From Desulfocucumis sp964643075 (GTDB lineage: Bacteria; Bacillota; Desulfotomaculia; Desulfotomaculales; Desulfocucumaceae), in assembly GCA_964643075.1 (NCBI GenBank), contig CAZXQO010000002.1, positions 62,001-126,000 of the forward strand: a DNA stretch of 64,000 nucleotides. Direction: 5' to 3'. Below the pieces are notes generated by a model. The model saw only the letters and a list, made by a program, of their open reading frames with translations. It did not search any database and was not told the origin of the DNA. Within the stretch, counting starts at the first letter, position 1; each line of letters starts with the position of its first letter. Position numbers and translations under genes: made by a program. Shown here piece after piece: positions 26,100 through 33,463 of the stretch.

Positions 26100-26306
26100 A
26101 TGGCTCGACCCAAAAACACAGCACCAAAACCGGAGGTTATAGATATTGGTTTACCCTTGCCAAAGGATTTACATGCCGAATTAACTAAATATTTAGAGGA
26201 GTACAATCAAAATAACATAGGTAAAATTACCAAACGGGAATATGCTATACACTCTTTACGTGAACAACTTAAACGAGATAAAGAGGGGTTAGCATTCAGT
26301 GATTGA
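26100..26306 (+). CDS. Small protein, possible ribbon-helix-helix repressor/antitoxin
   Basis: A 68-residue charged protein starting MARPKNTAPKPEVIDIGLPL with AGGAGG upstream. The pattern of a short strand (VIDIGLPLP) followed by helices, ending in a basic region, is compatible with a ribbon-helix-helix DNA-binding protein. The palindromic operator in its own promoter supports autoregulation. Family assignment is weak; the downstream small gene and Uma2 gene might form a unit with it. Confidence 0.45.
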   Translation: MARPKNTAPKPEVIDIGLPLPKDLHAELTKYLEEYNQNNIGKITKREYAIHSLREQLKRDKEGLAFSD

Positions 26307-26329
26307 AGTAGATTATTGATGAAGGTAAA

Positions 26330-26506
26330 ATGTGCCAAGTAGATGCAAAAGGTGAAATAACTTTTTTCATAAATAGCAAAACTTTAACTATAGAGGAAGT
26401 AAAAAGAGCATTGATATTTCTACCCAACGGTTTTCCCCCATTTATTATTAGACTTGCAGAAGAACAAGGCTACAAGGTTATTAAGTTAGCTCCAGAAGAA
26501 AAGTAA
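26330..26506 (+). CDS. Small hypothetical protein, 58 residues
   Basis: ATG 26330 (GAAGG just upstream) encodes MCQVDAKGEITFFINSKTLT and a second half with EEVKRALIFLPNGFPPFIIR. It ends 16 bases before the Uma2 gene, whose AAAGGAGG follows directly. It is below common ORF cut-offs. No known family is recognised; the position between two cotranscribed genes is the main support. Confidence 0.4.
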   Translation: MCQVDAKGEITFFINSKTLTIEEVKRALIFLPNGFPPFIIRLAEEQGYKVIKLAPEEK

Positions 26507-26522
26507 AAAGGAGGCTTCTGAC

Positions 26523-27068
26523 ATGCAAGAAACTCCTAACAAGCTGTACACTTATGAAGATTACTTAAAAATTAATGACGACAACCAGTATGAGCTAATC
26601 GGGGGTGAATTGATATTGGTTCCATCGCCAAAAACCAGCCACCAACGGATAAGCAGCAAGTTATACAAAATTTTAGTAAATTTTATTGACGAAAATAATT
26701 TAGGGGAGTTATTATACGCGCCCACCGATGTTTTTCTAAGTGAAACAGAAAAACCACAGCCTGACATACTCTTTATATCCGCTAACCGTTTGGATATTAT
26801 TACCGAAGATAACATCAAAGGCGCGCCGGATTTAGTAATTGAAATACTGTCACCGTCAACAGCCAGCCGGGATAAAGTGAAAAAAAGCAGGCTTTACTAT
26901 AAATACGGAGTAAAAGAATATTGGATTGTTGACCCAATTGCTAAAGCAGTACAGGTGTTTACCCCCGGTGAGAAAAACTGGAATCTCTTTGAAGCGTATG
27001 ATACAGATGGAATTTTACTCTCCCCGCTGCTGCCGGGATTACAGATCAACTTAGTGGATGTCTTTTAA
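26523..27068 (+). CDS. Uma2-family putative restriction endonuclease (DUF820)
   Basis: A 181-residue PD-(D/E)xK-fold protein. Seen: YTYEDYLKI, YELIGGELILVPSP, the acidic catalytic core KPQPDILFIS and GAPDLVIEILSPSTASRDKVKKS, and KEYWIVDPIAKAV. The family is abundant in cyanobacteria and found in thermophilic Firmicutes; real function is unknown. ATG 26523 follows AAAAGGAGG. It ends the small AT-rich operon and is followed by a strong terminator. Confidence 0.9.
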   Translation: MQETPNKLYTYEDYLKINDDNQYELIGGELILVPSPKTSHQRISSKLYKILVNFIDENNLGELLYAPTDVFLSETEKPQPDILFISANRLDIITEDNIKGAPDLVIEILSPSTASRDKVKKSRLYYKYGVKEYWIVDPIAKAVQVFTPGEKNWNLFEAYDTDGILLSPLLPGLQINLVDVF

Positions 27069-27073
27069 AATAT

Positions 27074-27118
27074 AAGGAAACCCCCTGGCCGAATAAGAGC
27101 CGGGGGGTTTCCTTATTT
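27074..27118. terminator. Strong terminator after the Uma2 gene
   Basis: Sixteen-base arms AAGGAAACCCCCTGGC and GCCGGGGGGTTTCCTT with one mismatch, flanked by ATTTTATT. It probably works in both directions. Confidence 0.9.
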
Positions 27119-27265
27119 TATTAGTCCGAAGAAAACTTTTCAGCACCATCCCTGGTTATCTGTATATTGTGTTTTATTTTATCTTTGTTGTTGATACTGT
27201 TAATATTTACTTCCCGACTTTGCCGTATTTTTATTTGCCGATGACTTAATACCTTGTATTCACAG

Positions 27266-28119
27266 TCATGCCGGTTTTTTTTTAGACTTGTCAGCTTTTA
27301 GTATAAAACCGGCCAAGCGGTCTAACAGACTGGGCGGGGGTGTTTCCCCGTCAGCTCTATATACCTGATACCTGTTAATTAATTCATCAGTTATACGGCA
27401 GCGTTCTTTGGCACACGAATCCTTTTCCGTCTTGAACAGCAGATCAATTGTTTTGGCTAATTCCTCCCTACTACGTTGAATCCTCTCCGCTGTCGCTATA
27501 CCGCGCTGCCCCCTTCCCCTTGTTATAAGATTGGCTGTTTTCGGAGATATGCGTATTGTGTTCTCGGCACTCTTGTCTTTGCAACATCACCAGGGATAAC
27601 AACCAGATTAGACCTTAACTGGAAATCACTAACCTATAACTGAAGTGCTTCATTTGGGCGCATACCTGTCTCAAGTTGTATTCTAATCAAGATCATATCC
27701 CTTAATCCGGCAAACATGTCCATGTTGGGTAGTTTGAGAAGTTCGTCTATTATACTATCAGGGATGGTGCAGATTCTTTCTTCCCCCTTTAATTTGGGGA
27801 TAGTATCAACAGGGTTATCCTTTATGTACCCGTTTATGATCGCCCAACCGAAGAACGATCTCAAGTATTGCCTTCTCAAGTTATGGGTGTTTGGTTTAAC
27901 CTCTTGAGCGAAATACCCATACACGCATTCTTGCAAAGTATCATCCTTTAGACAGTTAGGGTATTTTGCAAAGAATGTAATGATGTGGTATTGGTAATCC
28001 TTAATAGTTCTTTCTGATTTACGTTGTGCCTTTTTATGGAATATGAAATTTTGCAATATCTGTTCCCAAGACGAACGGTTTTTGATGGAGGCATTTTTTA
28101 ATGTTTTTGCTGCTTTCAT
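27266..28119 (-). pseudogene. Tyrosine-recombinase (phage-type) integrase, inactivated
   Basis: From ATG 28119 (AAGGAGG upstream) the frame encodes the SAM-like arm-binding domain and the start of the catalytic domain, with the first catalytic Arg in TGMRPNEALQL. A TAG at 27634 interrupts it; beyond it the same frame continues VSDFQLRSNLVVIPGDVAKT, plainly integrase. A frame change follows near 27570 (ISPKTANLI). The remaining 95 residues to 27266, including GQRGIATAERIQRSREELAK, lack the HxxR and Tyr motifs and may be another gene joined by deletion. The element is dead. It lies about 265 bases from the 3' end of tRNA-Arg. Confidence 0.75.
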
Positions 28120-28243
28120 ATTTCGGTAACCTCCTTGTTATTTTTTGATATTATTTTTCTGCTAGTTCAAAGTATGACTTATACCAATAAAAAAACCTCC
28201 CTGCACGTTATTACTGGATTCGCACAGTGAGGTTTACTCAAAG

Positions 28244-28312
28244 ATACCCAACTTTTCTCGACTTAGCTCAACTCTAAAGGTGAAAAGTGACCAACGGTGT
28301 CGGGTATTTTTT
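28244..28312 (+). repeat. Nested stem between the dead integrase and tRNA-Arg
   Basis: TACCC (28245-28249) pairs with GGGTA (28302-28306), and ACTTTTC (28251-28257) pairs with GAAAAGT (28282-28288), followed by TTTTTT. It looks like a terminator or an insertion-sequence end; the rest of 28120-28384 holds no gene. Confidence 0.4.
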
Positions 28313-28384
28313 CAACTATTTAGAGTGTATTGTAAATTTCTGACAGAGCCTAAAAGCCTTGATTTTATTGGGTTTTCTGACTAC

Positions 28385-28461
<77 letters not shown>

Positions 28462-28471
28462 GCGTATAAAA

Positions 28472-28545
28472 TGGAGCGGGTGATGGGAATCGAACCCACG
28501 TAATCGGCTTGGAAGGCCGACGCTCTACCATTGAGCTACACCCGC
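28472..28545 (-). tRNA. tRNA-Gly (TCC anticodon)
   Basis: Acceptor GCGGGTG pairs with CACCCGC, then T and an encoded CCA. Anticodon loop CTTCCAA, T loop TTCGATT. It is ten bases upstream of tRNA-Arg on the same strand, so the two are cotranscribed. Confidence 0.95.
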
Positions 28546-28631
28546 TTATATAAACTATATTGTTAGCGACAACGATATTATTATAGCAAATTCGCACTGT
28601 GTAGTCAAAAAAAATTTATTGTAATATTAGC

Positions 28632-29114
28632 CTACAAATGAAATATGCTGGGAATTACCTTCCCGTCCTTTATTTCCAAAATTCCATAGGCCACTCCCCT
28701 GCCGTCCCTGGGGGAAGTGATGCTGCCGGGATTAAACAGCAGTAAATTTTCATACCATTCGTAGCCCGCAATATGGGTGTGGCCAAATACAACTACAGCA
28801 ACATTAAGCTCTGCGGCCCTGTGCAGAAGTTTACTCAGACCTGAATGCACCTGATAAACGTGCCCATGGGTCAGCAGCAGTTTTATTCCCTCCAACTCCA
28901 GCAGTTTTTCCACGGGCTCGTCATTAAGGGCATCACAGTTTCCCACCACTGCATGAACGGGCACTGATGCCGGAACTATTATTTTCGATGCGTCCCTGTA
29001 ACGGTCCCCGGCGTGCAAGAGCAGATCTATCTTCCCCATGGCTCCAACCGCCTGCTGGGCGTAATGCAACAAGCCATGAGAATCACTCATCACACCAATT
29101 CTCAAAACAATCAC
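28632..29114 (-). CDS. YfcE/MJ0936-family metallophosphoesterase
   Basis: A roughly 160-residue calcineurin-like phosphodiesterase. Metal ligands are visible in GVMSDSHG, LLHAGDRY, AVVGNCD, LTHGHVY and VVFGHTHIAG, the full family set. It hydrolyses phosphodiester substrates in vitro; the natural substrate is unknown. The start is uncertain: GTG 29114 or TTG 29105 begin just before RIGVMSDSHG, while the frame is open to 29147. It follows rdgB and rph on the same strand, a common order in clostridia. Confidence 0.9.
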   Translation of the reverse strand: MIVLRIGVMSDSHGLLHYAQQAVGAMGKIDLLLHAGDRYRDASKIIVPASVPVHAVVGNCDALNDEPVEKLLELEGIKLLLTHGHVYQVHSGLSKLLHRAAELNVAVVVFGHTHIAGYEWYENLLLFNPGSITSPRDGRGVAYGILEIKDGKVIPSIFHL

Positions 29115-29172
29115 CGCTTCCGAAAAGTCGTCCCCGGGGCAAAACAATCGTGGTCTACCCTATACAAATATA

Positions 29173-29793
29173 TTAGCATCCTTCAAATATTTTCCATTTA
29201 CCATCTATAATGCCGTCTATTATTTCCGCCGCCAGACCGAAAGCCCTTCCCCGGTGGCTGATGCGGTTCTTTGTTTCCATGTCCAGTTCGGCAAATGTCC
29301 TGCCAAACTCCGGCACCACAAACAATGGGTCATAACCGAAGCCTCCGTCCCCTCTGGGTGCGCTACCGATGATACCCTCACAGGCACCCTCGGTGGTATA
29401 GGTCCGGCCTCCCGGCGTGGTCAGGGCAACCACGCATTTAAACCGGGCGGTTCTCTTTTCCGGGGGAACATTTTTCATAAGACGCAAAAGTTTCTCGTTA
29501 TTCTCCATGTCGTCCCTGCCTGCCCCGGCAAAGCGGGCCGAGTGCACCCCCGGCGCCCCGCCCAGATAATCAACCTCCAGGCCGGAATCGTCGGCCAGAG
29601 CAATTTCCCCGGTGTGGAGGGACACGGTCAGCGCTTTTTTTAAAGCATTAGCCTTGAAGGTATCCCCGTCCTCCTCAACCTCCGGAACCCCGGGAAAATT
29701 GTCCAGGGACAGCACCTCCACCCCCAGGGGGGACAGCAGTTCCGCAAGCTCATTAACCTTCCCTCTGTTACGGGTTGCCAACACCAGTCTCAT
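29173..29793 (-). CDS. rdgB: XTP/dITP diphosphatase (RdgB/HAM1)
   Basis: A 206-residue pyrophosphatase removing non-canonical purine nucleotides. Seen: LVLATRNRGKVNEL, ADDSGLEVDYLGGAPGVHSA, GGFGYDPLFVVP, and ISHRGRAFG, all hallmarks. ATG 29793 overlaps the 3' end of rph by about 26 bases, so the two are coupled. Confidence 0.96.
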   Translation of the reverse strand: MRLVLATRNRGKVNELAELLSPLGVEVLSLDNFPGVPEVEEDGDTFKANALKKALTVSLHTGEIALADDSGLEVDYLGGAPGVHSARFAGAGRDDMENNEKLLRLMKNVPPEKRTARFKCVVALTTPGGRTYTTEGACEGIIGSAPRGDGGFGYDPLFVVPEFGRTFAELDMETKNRISHRGRAFGLAAEIIDGIIDGKWKIFEGC

Positions 29794-30544
29794 TCATGCC
29801 ACCAGCCTTAATCTTTTTAGCCACCTGCCCCAGAGCCTGGTACTGATACTCCGTCAGCTGCCTGATACCGTCCCTGGCCAATTCCAGCAGGCCATCCAGT
29901 TCTTCCCTGCTAAAGGAAGCCTCTTCCCCTGTTCCCTGTACCTCCACAAACTTACCGGCGCCAGTCATCACAATATTCATATCCACCTCGGCAGCGGAGT
30001 CCTCTTCATAGCATAAATCCAGCATCAACCGGCCTTTGACCCTGCCTACGCTAACGGCTGCCACCATATCCTTCAACGGCATCTTTGCCAGCCGGCCCTC
30101 TTCCACCAATTTATTCAGAGCGTCCACCAGGGCCACAAATGCCCCGGTAATGGAGGCGGTTCTGGTGCCCCCGTCCGCCTGGATTACGTCACAGTCCAGG
30201 GTTATGGTCCTTTCACCCAGTTCCTCCAGATTCACAACCGCCCTGAGCGATCTCCCGATGAGCCTCTGGATTTCGAAAGTTCTTCCACCTATCCGCCCCC
30301 TGGCCGCCTCTCTTTTGTTTCTGGTGCCCGTGGACCGGGGCAGCATGCCATATTCGGCAGTCACCCAACCCCCGAGCCCCTCCAGTTTGCGGAACACAGG
30401 CAGTTTTTCCTCCACCGTGGCAGTGCAGATTACTCTGGTATTACCCATTTCGATTAGCACCGAGCCCTCGGCGTAACGGTTAAAGCTTCTGGTTATTTTT
30501 ACCGGCCTGAGCTGCCCGGCTTCTCTCCCGTCAATTCTGTCCAA
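29768..30544 (-). CDS. rph: Ribonuclease PH
   Basis: A 258-residue phosphorolytic exoribonuclease that trims tRNA 3' ends. Conserved: RPVKITRSFNRYAEGSVLIE, EYGMLPRSTGTR, GRTFEIQRLIGRSLRAVV, DCDVIQADGGTRTASITGA. ATG 30544 starts MDRIDGREAGQLRPVK. It begins the rph-rdgB-phosphodiesterase group; two tRNA genes lie downstream. Confidence 0.97.
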   Translation of the reverse strand: MDRIDGREAGQLRPVKITRSFNRYAEGSVLIEMGNTRVICTATVEEKLPVFRKLEGLGGWVTAEYGMLPRSTGTRNKREAARGRIGGRTFEIQRLIGRSLRAVVNLEELGERTITLDCDVIQADGGTRTASITGAFVALVDALNKLVEEGRLAKMPLKDMVAAVSVGRVKGRLMLDLCYEEDSAAEVDMNIVMTGAGKFVEVQGTGEEASFSREELDGLLELARDGIRQLTEYQYQALGQVAKKIKAGGMNETGVGNP

Positions 30545-30708
30545 AATTTAACCCCTCTCTTTGCTTTAAGCTCACTGCAAGTACCCGGCAAAATTATTCA
30601 CTCATCCTTTTACCGGGTAATCACGGTAGCTTATAAGGTATGATGAACAACGCAATTGATATTTAAACCGGCAGGAAGGAATATTGTCCGGCATAACTGC
30701 CCCCGTCC

Positions 30709-31485
30709 TTAATAAACAAAATATGTGTCTCCCTCCACCGCCAGCTCAACTTTTTTTCCATAGCCTTCCCGGGCCTGGGCGCTCAATTCCTCCAGGTCGT
30801 AATCAGGATAAAAATGGGTGATAATCAGTTCCTTGGCCCCCGCCCTCTTAGCCAGTTCCCCTGCCTGCCTGGCAGTCATGTGGTTGCCTTTCATATATTC
30901 CACATCCTTATCCAGGCCGCTGGCCTCGCAAAGCAATATATCCGCCCTCCGGGCAAAGAGCTCCAGTTCTCCGGTGGGTGAGCTGTCCCCGCTATACACA
31001 AAGTATCCCGAACCCTCTACCCCCACCGCATAGGCGGGCAGGGAATGCTGCACCGGGAGCAGGAAAAACCTCACCGGGCCTACCTCAAAAACACTGGCAT
31101 CAACTCCCGGGGGAACGCTTTCCCGGGGTAAATCCTCAATGAAGGTCGCCTCAAAGGCATCGGTATAGCTCGCCAGTTCCTTAGCCACAGCTTCCGGCTG
31201 GGAAGGAAGGTAGAGCGGCACCTTGCCTTGCTTCAGCGCACCACTGCGCAGTGCCCCGGCGATAGCGTGGCGCAGGCAGGGTAAATCAGCATAGTGGTCC
31301 GGATGCAGATGGGTGAGCACCACGGCCCGGATTGTTTTGTAATCGAAAAAGTGCCCCATTCTGCTAAAAGCTCCGTGCCCCACGTCCAGCAGCACATTGG
31401 CGGCCCCGTCCTGCACAACATAACCGGAACAGGAGCCGCCAACCCGGGGATAGGGCGCCCAGCAGCCCAACACGGTAATTCTCAT
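30709..31485 (-). CDS. Metallo-beta-lactamase-fold hydrolase (RNase Z-like)
   Basis: A 258-residue MBL-fold protein. The metal motif is VVLTHLHPDHYAD; GYFVYSGDSSP and ELIITHFYPDY supply later ligands. RNase Z and related phosphodiesterases share this layout, but the exosite flexible arm of RNase Z is not evident, so a more general hydrolase is likely. ATG 31485 follows AAGGAGG; the frame extends to 31521 but only into the preceding gene. The start overlaps the HgdC-like stop by four bases, so they are cotranslated. Confidence 0.85.
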   Translation of the reverse strand: MRITVLGCWAPYPRVGGSCSGYVVQDGAANVLLDVGHGAFSRMGHFFDYKTIRAVVLTHLHPDHYADLPCLRHAIAGALRSGALKQGKVPLYLPSQPEAVAKELASYTDAFEATFIEDLPRESVPPGVDASVFEVGPVRFFLLPVQHSLPAYAVGVEGSGYFVYSGDSSPTGELELFARRADILLCEASGLDKDVEYMKGNHMTARQAGELAKRAGAKELIITHFYPDYDLEELSAQAREGYGKKVELAVEGDTYFVY

Positions 31486-32261
31486 GACGTTTCCACCTCC
31501 TTTAAAGCCTCCGCGCAACATCCCAATGCTCCGGCAAAATCAGGATGTTCCGGCACCACGACGGGTATATTTAATTCCCGCTCCAGTATGGTGCAAATAG
31601 CCCCGTTTTTGGCAACCCCGCCGGTAAACACCAGCCTGTCGCCCAACAGCCGGACCAACATGGGCTTGATCCTTTTGAATATGGTATAATTCACTCCCGC
31701 CGCCAGCGAGTCAGTGGAATGACCCTCCACCACCTTGCCGATTAATTCCGTTTCTCCAAAAATGGCGCATGTGGAGGTTAACTCCACCGGGTTCAAGTGG
31801 TGGCGGGAGAGCTCTTCCATGTCGATGCCCAGCACCGCCGCCATGTTTTCCAGGTACCGGCCGGTACTGGCAGCGCATTTGTCGTTAGTCATGAAATCTG
31901 TCATTTTTCCGTCCCTTACCAGGGCTACCTTGCTGTCCTGCCCGCCCAGATCCAGCAGAGTAAAATTCTTTTCCCCGGTAAGATAAGCTGCGCCGAGCAT
32001 ATGGGCTTTTATTTCCGGAATGATCCGGGTACTTTTCATGTTTATGGCCTGTCGCCCGTAGCCTGTGGCCACCACGGCACCCATTTCCACCCCCGCCAGG
32101 CCGGGCAGGCCGGTTAAATCCAAAACAAGCTGCCCGTCCTCCAGCCTGCCCCTTTCCCGGTAAAATTCTATGGTATTGAATTTATATAGACCCACTGGGG
32201 TTTCACCATTCATCAGCGCTATTTTTACATTCCTGCTGCCCAGATCTATACCGCAATACAT
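31482..32261 (-). CDS. 2-hydroxyacyl-CoA dehydratase activator-like ATPase (HgdC/BadF family)
   Basis: A 259-residue ASKHA-fold ATPase. The N-terminus MYCGIDLGSRNVKIALMNGE binds ATP. The two Cys that share a [4Fe-4S] cluster between monomers are in NDKCAASTGRYLENMA and LTSTCAIFGETELIG. Such activators inject one high-energy electron into a dehydratase or reductase partner at the cost of ATP. The partner-like HgdB protein lies 17 bases upstream. With only one dehydratase-like subunit the substrate may be unusual. Confidence 0.9.
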   Translation of the reverse strand: MYCGIDLGSRNVKIALMNGETPVGLYKFNTIEFYRERGRLEDGQLVLDLTGLPGLAGVEMGAVVATGYGRQAINMKSTRIIPEIKAHMLGAAYLTGEKNFTLLDLGGQDSKVALVRDGKMTDFMTNDKCAASTGRYLENMAAVLGIDMEELSRHHLNPVELTSTCAIFGETELIGKVVEGHSTDSLAAGVNYTIFKRIKPMLVRLLGDRLVFTGGVAKNGAICTILERELNIPVVVPEHPDFAGALGCCAEALKEVETS

Positions 32262-32278
32262 TAACGCATGCCCCCTGC

Positions 32279-33253
32279 CTATTTAAGCATCTCCAGAAAG
32301 GAATCGATTCTCATCCTGGTACGGGCGTCCAGCCTGTTGGGCTTATCCCCTTCCAGGGTAAGCACGGGCATTTTAATTTTCTCCCTGACAATTATATCCT
32401 CAATCTGCCGGTAACAAAAGCTCTGGGCGTAGTGAATCAGTCCGTCCAGTTCCCTGCGCTTTATTTCCGGGATAATATCCTCCAGGCGGTAGAAAATACC
32501 ATAAGGGTAGGTGTAAAGTCTGTACTGCTCCACCAAATCGTCCACGTCATAGGGCATGGCAAACTGCCGCTGGGTTTCATTATACACCACCCTCGCCCCG
32601 CGCTCCTCCAGGTAGTCATACAAATCGTCCATGATGGGCGGAACACCAATGTAGCCCAGCCTCAATTTTTCTTTTGCGGCCGCTTTCTTAGCCACTTCAG
32701 CCAGGAACTGATCCGCTTCCCTGGCGAAGGCTTCCGGGTCGCCCTTAAAATCGCTGCAGTTCACCTGCCAGAGATGATTGTCCCGGCCGCTCACATGGTT
32801 TTCCCGCCAGGTCAGCCCGTCAATTCTGTGCACCCTTTCCCTCACCCGGTCAAGCCTTTCCTTTGTCCTGTATACCTGCCCCCAGTTGACCCCGAAAAAT
32901 CCCATCATTTTTTCCATCTGCAGCTTTAGCAAATCGTAATCCCTGTCAAAGGGGAATGCAAAGGGAATCACCTGAACACCGGCCAGTTGCAGTGTTTCCA
33001 TCAGGGCATGGGTATTGCTGCAGTCACCCTGGGTAACAGCGATGATGGTCTTTATGCCGCCCCGCAGGGTAGAGCTGTAAAGACCCTTTATCCAGGCGCA
33101 CACATTCCTGGGGTAGCCGGCAATTTCGGCTTCTTCTACCAGCATCCCCGGGTTGGGGTCGGTTATGAATATATTATTCAAATCCACCGGCACCCAGCCG
33201 GCAGCATACACAATCTCCATGGGCACAGTTGTGGTAATGCCAACTTTTTGCAA
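32279..33253 (-). CDS. 2-hydroxyacyl-CoA dehydratase subunit D-like protein (HgdB/BcrB family)
   Basis: An about 325-residue protein with family segments ITTTVPMEIVYAAGWVPVDL, the Cys in YPRNVCAWIKG, AVTQGDCSNTHALM, and FCYRQIED near the end, which together can hold a [4Fe-4S] cluster. The frame is open to 33367, but that extension is a dispersed repeat; TTG 33253 with GGAG eight bases upstream starts at QKVGITTT. Paired with the activator next to it. A second HgdA-type subunit is missing, as in single-subunit relatives of unknown substrate. Confidence 0.85.
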   Translation of the reverse strand: MQKVGITTTVPMEIVYAAGWVPVDLNNIFITDPNPGMLVEEAEIAGYPRNVCAWIKGLYSSTLRGGIKTIIAVTQGDCSNTHALMETLQLAGVQVIPFAFPFDRDYDLLKLQMEKMMGFFGVNWGQVYRTKERLDRVRERVHRIDGLTWRENHVSGRDNHLWQVNCSDFKGDPEAFAREADQFLAEVAKKAAAKEKLRLGYIGVPPIMDDLYDYLEERGARVVYNETQRQFAMPYDVDDLVEQYRLYTYPYGIFYRLEDIIPEIKRRELDGLIHYAQSFCYRQIEDIIVREKIKMPVLTLEGDKPNRLDARTRMRIDSFLEMLK

Positions 33254-33289
33254 TATCAACACTCCATATACAGGATGTTTATCTCTAAG

Positions 33290-33340
33290 TTGGGGACATT
33301 CCATCGGGGACATTCCTCTGAAGGAGGTGTGTCCCCTTTC
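33290..33340. repeat. Dispersed TGTCCCC palindrome, copy 1
   Basis: TTGGGGACATTCC, a second GGGGACATTCCT, then GGTGTGTCCCCTTTC. The GGGGACA and TGTCCCC arms can pair. The same words occur at 39632, 46684 and 51580. Confidence 0.75.
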
Positions 33341-33463
33341 CTCTAAAAGATGTGTACACCCTTTCATCTAACCAGAAAATACCCAAAAAGAAACCCTTTT
33401 TACAAGGGTTTCTTTTTAAATTATTACATTCTTTTCTCACGCCGGAGAAAATTAAACTTCTGT

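Noticed and set aside
27634..27636. TAG in the integrase as pyrrolysine
   Set aside because: The gene also has a frameshift and lacks the C-terminal catalytic motifs, so it is dead in any case; no pyl gene is in the window.
33254..33367. N-terminal extension of the HgdB-like protein
   Set aside because: It is encoded by the dispersed TGTCCCC repeat and has no family similarity; a TTG with a ribosome site starts at the conserved region.
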